A stretch of DNA of 64,000 bases from Paenibacillus spiritus (GCF_008710135.1 NZ_VYKK01000030.1:62001-126000), one strand, 5' to 3'; shown: positions 33,524 to 42,589, counted from the first letter of the stretch. A program made the numbers and translations. The notes: a model not told the origin generated them from the sequence alone.

Positions 33524-34194
33524 GATCCGCCCGATCCCCGGGCATTCAACAGACTGTAGAGCGTGGCGTACACGATCAGCAGCACGAAAGCCATGAAGGC
33601 CGTGAAGAACAGCGACTGCCGGTTCACGCTGTCCACCATCAGCCGGTAGAGCTGGTGGCGGTCGGTGAGCACATCCCAGCTGTTCAGCCGGTATATCCGC
33701 CCGAGCAGCACCCCGTACCCGCCCAGCAGGCAGGCGGCCAGCACGAAGATCCAGGAACGGACCCGGCCGCTGCGCTTGCAGATAACGGACTGGAACTGGT
33801 ACAGCGAGAAGAAGCCGGTCAGCCAGGCGCTCCAGGTGAACAGCAGCAGCATTGCCAGGTCGTACCAGTAGCGGCTCTGTACCGCTCCTTCCAGGATATA
33901 GCGGCGGCTGCGGACGGTGAGATGCAGCAGGTCTGTCATAATATACGGCGCGTTCGGAAAAAACAGCAGCCAGGCCGCGCCCAGCGGGATCAGCAGGATC
34001 GTTCCCCGCTGCGACCGGTCCAGAGCGTAGGCCGCCGTAGAGAACAGGAACGGCACCCAAGCGAGGAACAGATTCCACAGCATGAACCGGTAATAGGTAT
34101 CCGTCCGGTCGGCCACCACCAGGTAGACGCCTATGGATACAGCCGAGAGAGCGGCCAGAAGGACAAGCAGCTTGACGGGATTCAGCGATTTCAC
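33475..34194 (-). CDS. DUF1361-family membrane protein
   Basis: This 239-residue integral membrane protein has the family motifs FFPNAPYIMTDLLHL and GRIYRLNSWDVL, with six to seven membrane segments. The function of DUF1361 is unknown. GTG at 34194 is the start, with AAAGGAG about 11 bases upstream. It lies 100 bp downstream of the SulP gene in the same direction. The C-terminal Ser/Ala/Pro tail is encoded inside the overlap with the ATL gene and may be unimportant. Confidence 0.85.
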   Translation of the reverse strand: MKSLNPVKLLVLLAALSAVSIGVYLVVADRTDTYYRFMLWNLFLAWVPFLFSTAAYALDRSQRGTILLIPLGAAWLLFFPNAPYIMTDLLHLTVRSRRYILEGAVQSRYWYDLAMLLLFTWSAWLTGFFSLYQFQSVICKRSGRVRSWIFVLAACLLGGYGVLLGRIYRLNSWDVLTDRHQLYRLMVDSVNRQSLFFTAFMAFVLLIVYATLYSLLNARGSGGSHASAAPPSSAPGTYR

Positions 34195-34295
34195 CGGACA
34201 GGTCTTCTCCTTTCCGATCTGTAAGTCTTTGCTATGATTGTACCTGCCCGGGAAGGGGCTGTGCAACTTGCGGCCGCTCCCTGCGCCCGGCCGTC

Positions 34296-36089
34296 CTACA
34301 TCTCATTGGACTGGATGCCCGCGCTCCAGTCCCAGGCCGCCGTGCGGCCGCGGCTGTAGCCGGTCAGCCCCTGGCGGGGCCGACCCTCGCTGCCCGAGAG
34401 GACGCCGCACTCGCGGAAGGCGGCGTACCGGCACCCGGCGCATTGGCCGCGGTCGATGCCGCTCTGCGCCGACAGAATTGCTTCCTCGGTATGCGCGCAG
34501 AAATTCGCCGCTCCGATCCGGTCATAGAGTCCCGACTTCTTCAGCAGCTCCAGTGGCTGCGGCTGGATGCCGGAGATCAGAAGCCGTCCTCCGGCCGACC
34601 GGACGCGGCCGGCCCATTCGGCCAGATGGCTCTCGCCCGTCAGATCAATCAGCGGCACTCTGCCCATTCGGAGAATTATCGCCTTCGGTCCGTCCGGGAC
34701 CAAGGGCGGCAGCGCATCCCCGAAGCGGTTCGCCGTCCCGAAGAACAGAGGGCCTTCAACGTTGTAAATTCCGATCTGCGGACAATCCTGCCCCGCCGAT
34801 ACCTTTTGCGGCAGCACCTTGACCGATTCGGGATCGGGCAGCGCCTTCGCCACGCCGTGCGCTTCTCCCATCCGCTTCACGAACAGCAGGACCGCCAGGG
34901 CAAGACCGGCCTCCACCGCTGTCGGCAGGTCGGTAAAGACGGTCAGCAGGAACGTCACTGCAAGCACCAGGGAGTCTCCGGTCCGCGTCTTGAGCAGCCG
35001 CACGCAGGCCTTCCGTTCGCTCATATTCCAGGCGACCATCATCAGAATCGGCGCCATCGCCGCGAGCGGAATCCGCGAGGCATACGGCGCCATGGCCAGC
35101 AGAATCAGCAGCACTGCGGCGCCGTGCACGACGCCCGACACGGGCGAGGCCGCGCCGCTGCGGATATTCGTGGCCGTCCGGGCAATCGCGCCCGTGGCCG
35201 GAATGCCGCCGAACAGCGGAGCGCAGATGTTGGCGATGCCCTGCCCGATCAGCTCCCGGTTGCTGTCATGCCGGGAGCCGGTCATTCCGTCGGCGACGAC
35301 GGCCGACAGCAGCGATTCGATCGCGCCCAATAGGGCGATCAAGAGGGCGGGCCGGATCAGCGATACGATCCGGTCCCAGGTGACGGCCGGAACGTGGAAG
35401 GCCGGCAGTGTGCTCGGAATGTCGCCGTAGGACGTTCCGATGGTGGCCACCTGGCCGGGGAAGCAGAGAGAAGCGGCCAGCGTGGCGGCGACCAGCCCGA
35501 GCAGCGAGCCCGGCAGCTTCGGCGCGAAGCGGGCGGCGGCCAGCAGAACAGCCAGACAAATGCAAGCCGTGGCGATGCTGTAGCCGTTCACGGTTCCCAG
35601 ACGAATGGCGACCTCATGCATGTTGCCGAGGAAGGCCTCATGCCTCCGGACGCCGCGCAGTCCGAGGAAGCTCGCGATCTGGCCCGTGAAGATAATGACA
35701 GCGATACCGGCCGTGAAGCCGACCGTAACCGGCTTCGGAATGAACCGGATCAGACCGCCGAGCCGCAGGAGTCCCATCAGCACCAGAATGACGCCGGCCA
35801 TCAGGCCCGCAATCAGCAGATTCTCATAGCCGTAGCGGGCGCCGATTGCGAACAAAATCGGAATGAAGGCCCCTGTCGGCCCTCCGATCTGGAACTTCGA
35901 TCCGCCCAGCAGCGAGATCAGCGTACCCGCCACAATTGTCGTGTAAATCCCGTATTCCGGCTTCACCCCCGAAGCAATCGCGAACGCCATGCCAAGCGGT
36001 ATGGCAATGACGCCAACCAGAATTCCGGCAATCAGATCCTTGCGCAGGCTTGCCAGATTGTAGCCCTCGAACCGGCTTTCTCTTTTCAT
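34296..36089 (-). CDS. SulP-family anion transporter with STAS domain
   Basis: This 597-residue transporter has the SulP fold of about twelve to fourteen segments (DLIAGILVGVIAIPLGMAFAIASG, GPTGAFIPILFAIG, FTAGIAVIIFTGQ). A cytoplasmic STAS domain follows (about 435-545, YNVEGPLFFGTANRF with VPLIDLTGESHLAEW). Members carry sulfate, bicarbonate or other anions; the substrate is not clear here. After STAS there is an unusual tail with three Cys near QCAGCRYAAFREC, which could bind a metal. It is downstream of an ArsR-type regulator on the same strand, a likely regulator of this gene. Confidence 0.92.
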   Translation of the reverse strand: MKRESRFEGYNLASLRKDLIAGILVGVIAIPLGMAFAIASGVKPEYGIYTTIVAGTLISLLGGSKFQIGGPTGAFIPILFAIGARYGYENLLIAGLMAGVILVLMGLLRLGGLIRFIPKPVTVGFTAGIAVIIFTGQIASFLGLRGVRRHEAFLGNMHEVAIRLGTVNGYSIATACICLAVLLAAARFAPKLPGSLLGLVAATLAASLCFPGQVATIGTSYGDIPSTLPAFHVPAVTWDRIVSLIRPALLIALLGAIESLLSAVVADGMTGSRHDSNRELIGQGIANICAPLFGGIPATGAIARTATNIRSGAASPVSGVVHGAAVLLILLAMAPYASRIPLAAMAPILMMVAWNMSERKACVRLLKTRTGDSLVLAVTFLLTVFTDLPTAVEAGLALAVLLFVKRMGEAHGVAKALPDPESVKVLPQKVSAGQDCPQIGIYNVEGPLFFGTANRFGDALPPLVPDGPKAIILRMGRVPLIDLTGESHLAEWAGRVRSAGGRLLISGIQPQPLELLKKSGLYDRIGAANFCAHTEEAILSAQSGIDRGQCAGCRYAAFRECGVLSGSEGRPRQGLTGYSRGRTAAWDWSAGIQSNEM

Positions 36090-36345
36090 TTCCTAACCTT
36101 CTTTTCTCTGAATATCTGATAATTTGAATATAAAGCCAAGACTACTCCTGCCCTGCCGCGCTGTCAATGCGTTCTGCTTCACCCCGGTGCTGTCAGCCGT
36201 TCTGCCTCGCAAGCGGGCGGTCTTCCGGCTGTCGCTGAGGCTGTCGCTGTCCCTGTCGCTCACGACCGCCGCTGCTGCCACGGCCGCCGTCATTATCGCT
36301 GTCACTGCCGCCGTCGCCACCGAAGCCGCGCGGCGAAGAAGGGGC

Positions 36346-36675
36346 TTAGTCCCCGCTTCGCATATTCTCCAGCATGGTGATGGCGCTGACCAGATGATTG
36401 TCAAAAATCCGCTTCGCCACTCCGAGCAGCTCCTTGATGAGCGGATCGCGAAGCGAGTAGATGACCGTCGTTCCTTCCTTGACGCTGTTCACTACATTCT
36501 TGGCCCGCAGCACCGCAAGCTGCTGCGAGACGGCGGAGCCCTCCGATCCCAGAATAGCCTGGAGCTCGTTCACATTCTTCTCGCCTTCGCTGAGCAGCTC
36601 CAGAATGCGGATGCGCATCGGGTGGGCCAGCGCCTTGAAGAATTCACTCTTGAACTGCTGCACTTCATAATTCAT
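36346..36675 (-). CDS. ArsR-family transcriptional regulator
   Basis: This 109-residue winged-helix regulator has FKALAHPMRIRILELLSEGEKNVNELQAILGSEGSAVSQQLAVLRAKNVV shortened here to its key parts: helix 3 and recognition helix SAVSQQLAVL, and wing GTTVIYSLRDP. The metal-site CxC of ArsR proper is absent; the sensed signal is unknown. AGAGGGG precedes the ATG at 36675. It lies 256 bp upstream of SulP. That gap has no gene, only low-complexity CTGTCG/CCGCC runs and TGAATAT direct repeats near 36108 and 36123. Confidence 0.88.
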   Translation of the reverse strand: MNYEVQQFKSEFFKALAHPMRIRILELLSEGEKNVNELQAILGSEGSAVSQQLAVLRAKNVVNSVKEGTTVIYSLRDPLIKELLGVAKRIFDNHLVSAITMLENMRSGD

Positions 36676-36800
36676 TGCTCCGACCCCTCTGCTTCCGTTG
36701 TACTCACAGCTTAGCATACCCTTGACGCCTCGGCGATTCAAGACTTCCGGGTCCAGAGCCCGCCGCAGGCAGACGGCCAGAACCAAGATCTGCTGTCCGT

Positions 36801-37184
36801 CTACAGCTTCGGATAGAGCTGAAGCCGGTCTGCCCGAAGCGTGATGAATCCGCCGATGCCCATCGGCTCGCCGAGGCATTCAAAGGTCAGCTCCAGGTCG
36901 CCGAGCCGGAGCCAGGCGGTTCCGTCCTCCTCCAGCTCTTCCAGCACACCGGTCACCGCCGTCGTTCCATCCCCTTCAATGGAGATGGAGGGAGACGTCG
37001 CCCCCGGCGCCGGAACCGCATTTACCCAGCGGATGAACAGGCCCGGCACCTCCATCTCCACATCGAACCGCTCACCGGGGAGCGGCAGCGGCGGGCCCAT
37101 CCACTGTCCTCTTCCTTCTCCCCAAGCCGCCGAGAAGGTCAGCAGCCCGCCCGGACCCGCCGGGGACACAATCGTAATCTCCAC
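36801..37184 (-). CDS. Hypothetical protein, 127 residues
   Basis: This is a soluble, acidic protein beginning VEITIVSPAGPGGLLTFSAAWGEG at a GTG with TTGGAGG eight bases upstream. It is rich in beta-type segments (DVEMEVPGLFIRWVNAV, VTGVLEELEEDGTAWLRLGDLELTF). I do not recognise a family. It stands alone between the ArsR gene and two hairpins. Confidence 0.7.
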   Translation of the reverse strand: MEITIVSPAGPGGLLTFSAAWGEGRGQWMGPPLPLPGERFDVEMEVPGLFIRWVNAVPAPGATSPSISIEGDGTTAVTGVLEELEEDGTAWLRLGDLELTFECLGEPMGIGGFITLRADRLQLYPKL

Positions 37185-37297
37185 TGCAAGTTCCTCCAAT
37201 CGTTCTTTCCCCCATTTGTACCGCCCGGGCGGGACGTTGTCAAGGATGGAGCAGGACATCGCCGCCTATGGCGTGGAGGGCTCCCGCGCCCGATGAC

Positions 37298-37336
37298 GGC
37301 GCAAGGCCCGGGTTCCGCGTACCCGGGCCTTGCGCC
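37298..37336. terminator. Strong 16-bp hairpin
   Basis: GGCGCAAGGCCCGGGT and its exact complement enclose a 7-base loop. With the second hairpin at 37347-37370 it lies between the ABC permease stop and the next gene on the same strand. No T-run, so terminator function is inferred from position. Confidence 0.55.
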
Positions 37337-37346
37337 GCTTCGGAGC

Positions 37347-37370
37347 ATCAGGCGGCAGCAGCCGCCTGAT
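37347..37370. terminator. Second hairpin after ABC permease
   Basis: ATCAGGCGGC-AGCA-GCCGCCTGAT is a perfect 10-bp stem 9 bp after the permease stop codon on the reverse strand. Confidence 0.5.
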
Positions 37371-37379
37371 GTGCCGGAA

Positions 37380-38813
37380 CTATTCGGTTTTGATCGCTTC
37401 CAGCGCGCTCAGCCGCATCGCCCGCCGGGCGGGATAGAAGCCGGATACGAGACCGACTACGGTCGCGAACAGCACAGCTGACCCCATCAGCCAGAGCGGA
37501 ATAACCGAAATCTGGCCGGCGGCGGCAGCGGACGGATCGCCCATGCCCATGCCGCCTCCGCCTCCGAGCGAGCCCAGCGAGCCCGCGCCGAACTTATTCA
37601 GCACATAGGAGGCGGTCAGACTGAACCCGACGCCCAGCAGACCGCCGAGGAAGCCGAGAAAGCCCGCTTCCAGCAGGAACAGCCTGCGGATATCGCCCAG
37701 CTCGCAGCCGAGCACCTTTATAATCCCGATCTCCCGGGTCCGCTCGTAGATGGACATGACCATCGTATTGGTAATGCCGATGGCGGCGACGAGCAGCGAG
37801 ATGGCGCCGATGCCGCCGAGGATCATTTGCAGCGTCTTCGACGTCTCCTGCATTCCCTTGAGCACATCGGTGAGCGCGCTCGTCCCGAAGCCCATTTTCT
37901 TGATGGCGTCGCGGACACGCTCCACATCCTTGAGGTTCGCTACCTGCACAATCGCTGTCTGGTAGCCCTGCTGCTGTGAGAAGCCGGCCAGCGAGCTGTT
38001 CTCGGTCTTCGCATTCTCGCGGATCAGCTTCTGGAGATGCTCCAGATTGATGTAGACCGACCAGTCCTTCTCATTCTGCGTCTGGGCCAGCACACCGGCG
38101 GCTTTGATCTTGTACAGCCCGGCCGACTTGGCACCGCCGTTTCCGCCGTTTCCGCCGCTTCCGCCGCCGTTTCCGCCGTTGCCGTCGCCATTGCCGCTGT
38201 CCGCAGCGCTCATGTCTCCGCCGGTATTCGCCTGCTTCTCGCCGTACATCATGTCGAAGGTCATCTCCAGCTTGGCCGTCATCGGATCAATCTGGGGAGG
38301 CTGGGTGTAGACGACAGCCTTCGGGTTGTAGAAATTCATCGACGTCTGGGAACCGAAGACCAGATCCATCGCGTCGCCTTCGTTCAGCAGCCGGCCCTCT
38401 GCCAGCGGGAAGTCCAGCTTCGCCATAGCCTCCGGACGGATGCCCACCAGCGAGACGTAGCTGATCAGCTTGCCGGAGATCAGCTTCGCGGAGGCCTGAA
38501 CGAGCGGCGTCGCGACCGTCACGCCCTTCAACTCGGACATGGCGCGGATAGAGCGGTCGTCGAGCTTGGCTGTGCCCGCTCCTCCCGCCCCGCCGGCCGG
38601 AGCGACGCTTCCATCCAGATAGACATTGATCAGGGTCAGGCTGCCCATCTGGCTGACCTGCCGCTTGAAGCTCTCATTCATGCCGATGCCAAGCGACAGC
38701 ATGACGACGATCGCCGCCGTGCCGATGACGACGCCGAGAATCGTCAGGAACGAGCGCACCTTGCTCCGCCAGAAATTAATCAGCGCCAGCCGGACGGAAT
38801 CAGAAATCGTCAT
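37380..38813 (-). CDS. MacB/FtsX-type ABC transporter permease
   Basis: This 477-residue permease has the MacB layout: an N-terminal membrane helix (FLTILGVVIGTAAIVVMLSLGIG), a large extracytoplasmic domain of about 290 residues with a Gly/Asn/Gly-rich patch, and three C-terminal helices (GIGAISLLVAAIGITNTMVMSI, FLGFLGGLLGVGFSLTASYVL, SAVLFATVVGLVSGFYPA) ending PARRAMRLSALEAIKTE. The ATG overlaps the last 14 bases of the exported-protein gene, so translation is coupled. With the ATPase at 41257 it forms a tripartite-type exporter or mechanotransducing complex rather than an importer. Confidence 0.92.
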   Translation of the reverse strand: MTISDSVRLALINFWRSKVRSFLTILGVVIGTAAIVVMLSLGIGMNESFKRQVSQMGSLTLINVYLDGSVAPAGGAGGAGTAKLDDRSIRAMSELKGVTVATPLVQASAKLISGKLISYVSLVGIRPEAMAKLDFPLAEGRLLNEGDAMDLVFGSQTSMNFYNPKAVVYTQPPQIDPMTAKLEMTFDMMYGEKQANTGGDMSAADSGNGDGNGGNGGGSGGNGGNGGAKSAGLYKIKAAGVLAQTQNEKDWSVYINLEHLQKLIRENAKTENSSLAGFSQQQGYQTAIVQVANLKDVERVRDAIKKMGFGTSALTDVLKGMQETSKTLQMILGGIGAISLLVAAIGITNTMVMSIYERTREIGIIKVLGCELGDIRRLFLLEAGFLGFLGGLLGVGFSLTASYVLNKFGAGSLGSLGGGGGMGMGDPSAAAAGQISVIPLWLMGSAVLFATVVGLVSGFYPARRAMRLSALEAIKTE

Positions 38814-41250
38814 CCAGTTCCATTTCCTTTCGTCTCCGGCGTCTTCTCCGCAGCACCAGGGCCGTTACTGCCCCGGCCAGAACCGCCAGAGCGGCCAGCC
38901 CGTACGGCAGGTATTTGCGCAGGGCGCTCTTCCCTCCCGCCTCCAGCGGCTGCTCCGGCTGCGCGCCGGACATATCCGGGGCAGGAGGCGCCTCCATCAC
39001 CGTAACCTTGAACGGCTTGCGGATCTCGCTGCGCGTTCCGGCGGCGTCCTCAAAGGCAAAGACCACTTCGCCCTTCAGCTCGCCCGGCGCGTTCGCGGTG
39101 ATCGTCGGCTGGAAGGTGTCGCTGCGGCCCGAGGCGAAGTTGCCGACATAATAGCTGCCGTTGGCGCTCTGGAAGCCTTCGCCCTCAACGGTCACCATCA
39201 AGTTGTAGAGCACCGCTTTGCCCATGTTGTAGAACTCCATGGAGAGCGGAACCGGCTGGCCCGGATAAGCCTCTCCGCCGACGGTCACTTCCCCCGCATT
39301 CAGCCGGTTCTCCTGCACGACCGGCAGGCTCACGGTCTCCTTGGACGTATACGGATTGCCCTTGGCGTCTTCATAGTCGAGGTTCAGCGTCAGCGAATAG
39401 ACCTTCGGTTCGGCGTCCGGCTTGGCCCGGACTTTCAAGGCCCGCTGCACCGTCCCCCGGGAGGGCAGCGATTCAATGAACAGCGTGTTGCTGCCGTCAA
39501 TGGTGAACGTGCCGTCGTCCGAGGTGACCGTCAGCTTGATGTTGCTGACGCCCATCAGGCTGCTGGTGTTAAGCAGCGCCAGCTCCACCGCCGCTTCCTT
39601 CCCGGCCGCCACCTGGCCGGGCTGAACCGCATAGCGGCTGACAATAATGCGCGGGACCGTCTTGAGCGCTTCAGGAGAAGCGGTCGCGGCTCCCTTGCCC
39701 TGCACATAGACGCCGACATACTGCTGAAGCGTGTTCTTCACCGTCTGGCCGGCTTGGACGACATCGTATTCCACCGCAATCGACACCGGATAATTGCGGG
39801 TCGCCGCGTCGGGAGCGACGGCCAGCTTGAAGCTGAGCGCCTTCGACGCGCCCGGAGCAAGCGAAGGCACAATGACGTTGCTCAGCGTCACCGGAATCAG
39901 TTCCTTGTCGGATGTCACGGAGACCTTCACGTTCTGCGCCTTCACGCCCCCGCTGTTGACAAGCCGGAAGCCGACGTTGAACCTGTCGCCCGGCAGCATC
40001 ACGGATTCCGGGGAGATCAGCTTGTCGATCACGACCGCAGCCGGCGCGGCCCCTTCCGTCTGCCGGACCGGAATGAAGATCGGGCTCTCGTCGCTGACGG
40101 CCGCTCCGCTCTCATCCTTGTAATCCAGCCGCACGCCGAGCGGCTGGCTGCCGCCGGCAAGCCCTGCGGCTGCCGTCAGGCTGAAGACCGCTTCCTGCGT
40201 CCCGCCTCCGGCGATGGAAGCGATGCGGCGCGAGCCGGTATCGCCGCTCAGGGCGAAGCCGTCGGCCTTGAGGCCGGTCAAGGTAACCCGGACATTGCCG
40301 GAAGGAACCGTGCCGTCGTTGGCGATGCGTACCGCCAGCTTCACCTTCTGGCCGGGTACGGCCTCAGCCGGCGTCTGGCTGACGGAGACGAGCGAGATCC
40401 GGGCCGGCACGCTGCTGTTGGTGACCTTGATATAGAGCCCTTCACTGGAGGTGAACGGGTCGCCCGCCGCATTGGTGAAGGCATAATTCAGCTTCAGCGC
40501 ATAGACGCCGGCGGCCGCGTCACTGCGCAGCTTCAGATTGAAGGCGGCCGCGCGCGTCTCGCCGGGATTGATCTGGTCGATTGTCTGGGAGAGATTGACC
40601 ACTCCCGCCTCAAAAGGAATCTTCGCCGCATCGCCCGGCTCCAGCGTGACCGTCACCGACCGGGCCGCATTGCTGGACCCGTTCTTGATCGGCAGCGCCA
40701 GCGTGAGCATGCCGCCCGCTTCCCCGGAGGGGACGTCTCCGCCTCCGGCCACCGCCAGCTTGGGCACGAACTTTGTCGTGTCCACCGGGGTCGGCGTCGG
40801 CGTCGCCGCCGGCTTGACCGGAACCGCCTGCGTAATCGTCAGGCTCTGGGTCTCGGGGCTGCCCCCGTCAGGCAGGAAGCTGACGGTAAGCTTTTGCCCG
40901 CTGCCGCTGTAGACTACCGGAAGATCCACTGTGAAAGACGCTCCCGAGTAATCGACGCCCGCTTTATTCAAATCCAGCACATTGCCATCCTTGCCGTAGA
41001 ACGAGCTGGAATCGTCGATTTGCAGAGACAGCTCCTTCGGCGCGCCGCCCTTCTGATTCACGCTCAGCCGGAGCGTCACTTCATCCGCCGGATTGATCTG
41101 GGCGGTGTTTCCCTTGTAAATTTTGTACCCGGTAAGGTCATATACCGGCCCCGGACTTGCCGTCTCGGCTTGTGCCGTCTGCCGCCCCGCCGGGAACAGC
41201 GCCGCCAGCATCACCAGAATAAGTGCCGCAGCCGTCAGCTTGAATTTCAT
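38800..41250 (-). CDS. Large exported Ig-like repeat protein (CARDB / S-layer type) with C-terminal anchor
   Basis: This 816-residue protein has a cleavable signal (LTAAALILVMLAALFPAGRQTAQA) and a series of about five beta-sandwich repeats of the CARDB/COG1361 kind. The repeated phrases are VKLAVRIANDGTVPSGNVRV, FNVGFRLVNSGGVKAQNVKV and VELALLNTSSLMGVSNIKL. A Pro/Thr linker lies near 155-165. The C-terminus is a membrane helix, YLPYGLAALAVLAGAVTALVL, followed by RRRRRRRK. It sits between the ATPase (6 bp gap) and permease (overlap), in the slot where MacA-type adaptor genes normally lie. It probably works with the transporter at the outer face of the membrane. Confidence 0.88.
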   Translation of the reverse strand: MKFKLTAAALILVMLAALFPAGRQTAQAETASPGPVYDLTGYKIYKGNTAQINPADEVTLRLSVNQKGGAPKELSLQIDDSSSFYGKDGNVLDLNKAGVDYSGASFTVDLPVVYSGSGQKLTVSFLPDGGSPETQSLTITQAVPVKPAATPTPTPVDTTKFVPKLAVAGGGDVPSGEAGGMLTLALPIKNGSSNAARSVTVTLEPGDAAKIPFEAGVVNLSQTIDQINPGETRAAAFNLKLRSDAAAGVYALKLNYAFTNAAGDPFTSSEGLYIKVTNSSVPARISLVSVSQTPAEAVPGQKVKLAVRIANDGTVPSGNVRVTLTGLKADGFALSGDTGSRRIASIAGGGTQEAVFSLTAAAGLAGGSQPLGVRLDYKDESGAAVSDESPIFIPVRQTEGAAPAAVVIDKLISPESVMLPGDRFNVGFRLVNSGGVKAQNVKVSVTSDKELIPVTLSNVIVPSLAPGASKALSFKLAVAPDAATRNYPVSIAVEYDVVQAGQTVKNTLQQYVGVYVQGKGAATASPEALKTVPRIIVSRYAVQPGQVAAGKEAAVELALLNTSSLMGVSNIKLTVTSDDGTFTIDGSNTLFIESLPSRGTVQRALKVRAKPDAEPKVYSLTLNLDYEDAKGNPYTSKETVSLPVVQENRLNAGEVTVGGEAYPGQPVPLSMEFYNMGKAVLYNLMVTVEGEGFQSANGSYYVGNFASGRSDTFQPTITANAPGELKGEVVFAFEDAAGTRSEIRKPFKVTVMEAPPAPDMSGAQPEQPLEAGGKSALRKYLPYGLAALAVLAGAVTALVLRRRRRRRKEMELDDDF

Positions 41251-41256
41251 AATTCT

Positions 41257-41976
41257 CTAACCCCCGAATGCTTCGTTTTGGACAATAATCTCCCGGATGC
41301 CGCCGTCGATGATGCGGACGACGCGGTCTGCGTACCGGGCAATCTCGTTGTCGTGCGTGACCATGACAATCGTCTGCCGGTTTCGGCGGGCCAGCGATTT
41401 CATCAGCTCCAGCACTTCCAGCGTTGTCTTGGAATCCAGATTGCCGGTCGGCTCATCGGCAAAAATAATTTCCGGCTTCGCCGCGAATGCCCGCGCGATT
41501 CCGACCCGCTGCTGCTGCCCGCCGCTCATCTGCGACGGCTTGTGCTTCTCGTGCGAGGCGAGGCCGACGGCCGCCAGCAGCTTCCGCGCCCGCTTCTCCC
41601 GCGCGGGACGCGAGATCCCCTTGAAGGTCAGCGGCAGCGCCACATTCTCCAGCGCGCTGAGCGCCGGAAGCAGGTTGTACGACTGAAAAATAAATCCCAG
41701 ATGCTCCTGCCGGAACCGGGCGAGCCGCTTCTCCGACATGCCGCTGACGGCCTGTCCGCGGATCCGGACCGTACCCCGCGTCGGCTTCTCCAGCCCCGCC
41801 ATGAGATTCAGCAGAGTGGACTTGCCGGACCCCGAGGTGCCGAGCAGACAGCAGAACTCGCCCCGGCCGATGGTCAGATTGATGCCGCCCAGAGCGACCA
41901 CGCGCTCTCCGCCGATCCGGTAGACCTTGCGCAGATCGGTAATTTCGATAATCGGCCTGTTCCCGTCCTCGTTCAC
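41257..41976 (-). CDS. MacB/LolD-type ABC transporter ATP-binding protein
   Basis: This is a nucleotide-binding protein of about 239 residues with Walker A GTSGSGKSTLLNLMAG, Q-loop FQSYNLLPALSALENV, signature MSGGQQQRVGIARAFA, Walker B IIFADEPTGNLDS and the switch MVTHDNE. The sequence type is that of MacB/LolD/YknY exporters. GTG at 41976 gives AAGGGA about nine bases upstream; a GTG at 41982 is possible. It is first in the three-gene operon with the exported repeat protein and the permease. Confidence 0.93.
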   Translation of the reverse strand: MNEDGNRPIIEITDLRKVYRIGGERVVALGGINLTIGRGEFCCLLGTSGSGKSTLLNLMAGLEKPTRGTVRIRGQAVSGMSEKRLARFRQEHLGFIFQSYNLLPALSALENVALPLTFKGISRPAREKRARKLLAAVGLASHEKHKPSQMSGGQQQRVGIARAFAAKPEIIFADEPTGNLDSKTTLEVLELMKSLARRNRQTIVMVTHDNEIARYADRVVRIIDGGIREIIVQNEAFGG

Positions 41977-42118
41977 CTTCACCGATCCCTTCCACAGAAT
42001 TTACTCTTTTTGTTCTTTTTTGCTTATATGTATGCACTCTTCCTTATTGTACAGAGAAAGATGAAGAGGAGGGTCTCAATTTGTTAGCAGATACGTTTCA
42101 TTTTCTTAACCGAATGTC

Positions 42119-42153
42119 AAAAAAGCCCCGCACGGAGAACTCCGCGGGGGCTT
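42119..42153 (-). terminator. Terminator of the MarR/nitroreductase operon
   Basis: A stem AAGCCCCCGC/GCGGGGCTT with one bulged base is followed by TTTTTT on the reverse strand. It lies about 105 bp after the monooxygenase stop. Confidence 0.75.
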
Positions 42154-42162
42154 GCAATGAAC

Positions 42163-42247
42163 AGCTTACAGGTAAGGTACAATCTTCTTGTCAGTAAAGT
42201 ACAGTCTTGTGAGAAAGGCACACTCTTGCAGGTAAGTTAAGGCTTAC
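42163..42247. repeat. Degenerate tandem repeat of about 20 bp, four copies
   Basis: Four related units follow one another: CAGGTAAGGTACAATCTTC, TCAGTAAAGTACAGTCTTG, TGAGAAAGGCACACTCTTG and CAGGTAAGTTAAGGC. They lie between the monooxygenase stop and its terminator. No coding frame was found. Confidence 0.6.
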
Positions 42248-42257
42248 CCACAGGGAG

Positions 42258-42554
42258 TTACATCTGCGCCTGCTCGGCCTGGTAGACCTTCACATCCAGC
42301 GGGGCCGTCAGATACGAGGACGCCTGGCCGGCAAAAGCCTGGAAATGCGGGCTGGCGTTATGAGCCTGAACGGCGGCTCCGTCCTTCCATACTTCCACCA
42401 TCACGAAGTCTCCCGGACGTTCCGCACTCTCATAGAGATCGTAGGAAAGGTTGCCTTCTTCCGCGCGGGTCGCTGTCAGCAAGGTGCGTACCGCCTCCAG
42501 AAACTCAGCCTGGGCTTCCGGCTTAACCGTCATGCGTGCATGAATAATGAACAT
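42258..42554 (-). CDS. ABM-domain quinol monooxygenase-like protein
   Basis: This 98-residue protein is of the antibiotic-biosynthesis-monooxygenase (YgiN-like) fold: FIIHARMTVKPEAQAEFLEAV, EEGNLSYDLYES, FVMVEVWKDGAAVQAHNASPHFQAF. Such dimers oxidise quinols or related aromatics without cofactor. AAGGAGG precedes the ATG. It is the last gene of the operon MarR-nitroreductase-monooxygenase, which suggests a response to quinone or electrophile stress. Confidence 0.9.
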   Translation of the reverse strand: MFIIHARMTVKPEAQAEFLEAVRTLLTATRAEEGNLSYDLYESAERPGDFVMVEVWKDGAAVQAHNASPHFQAFAGQASSYLTAPLDVKVYQAEQAQM

Positions 42555-42589
42555 GGGCTGTTATCCTCCTTTTCTTCGGGAACGATGGG

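Noticed and set aside
36180..36345. CTGTCG/CCGCC-rich stretch as a repeat element
   Set aside because: Irregular low-complexity sequence without a constant unit.
36124..36714. 196-codon forward frame over the ArsR gene
   Set aside because: Mostly opposite the ArsR gene; the non-overlapping part is Ala/Ser/Leu low complexity.
38626..42087. 1153-codon open frame opposite the ABC exporter genes
   Set aside because: Crosses three real genes on the other strand; the three real frames have signal peptide, Walker motifs and permease helices.
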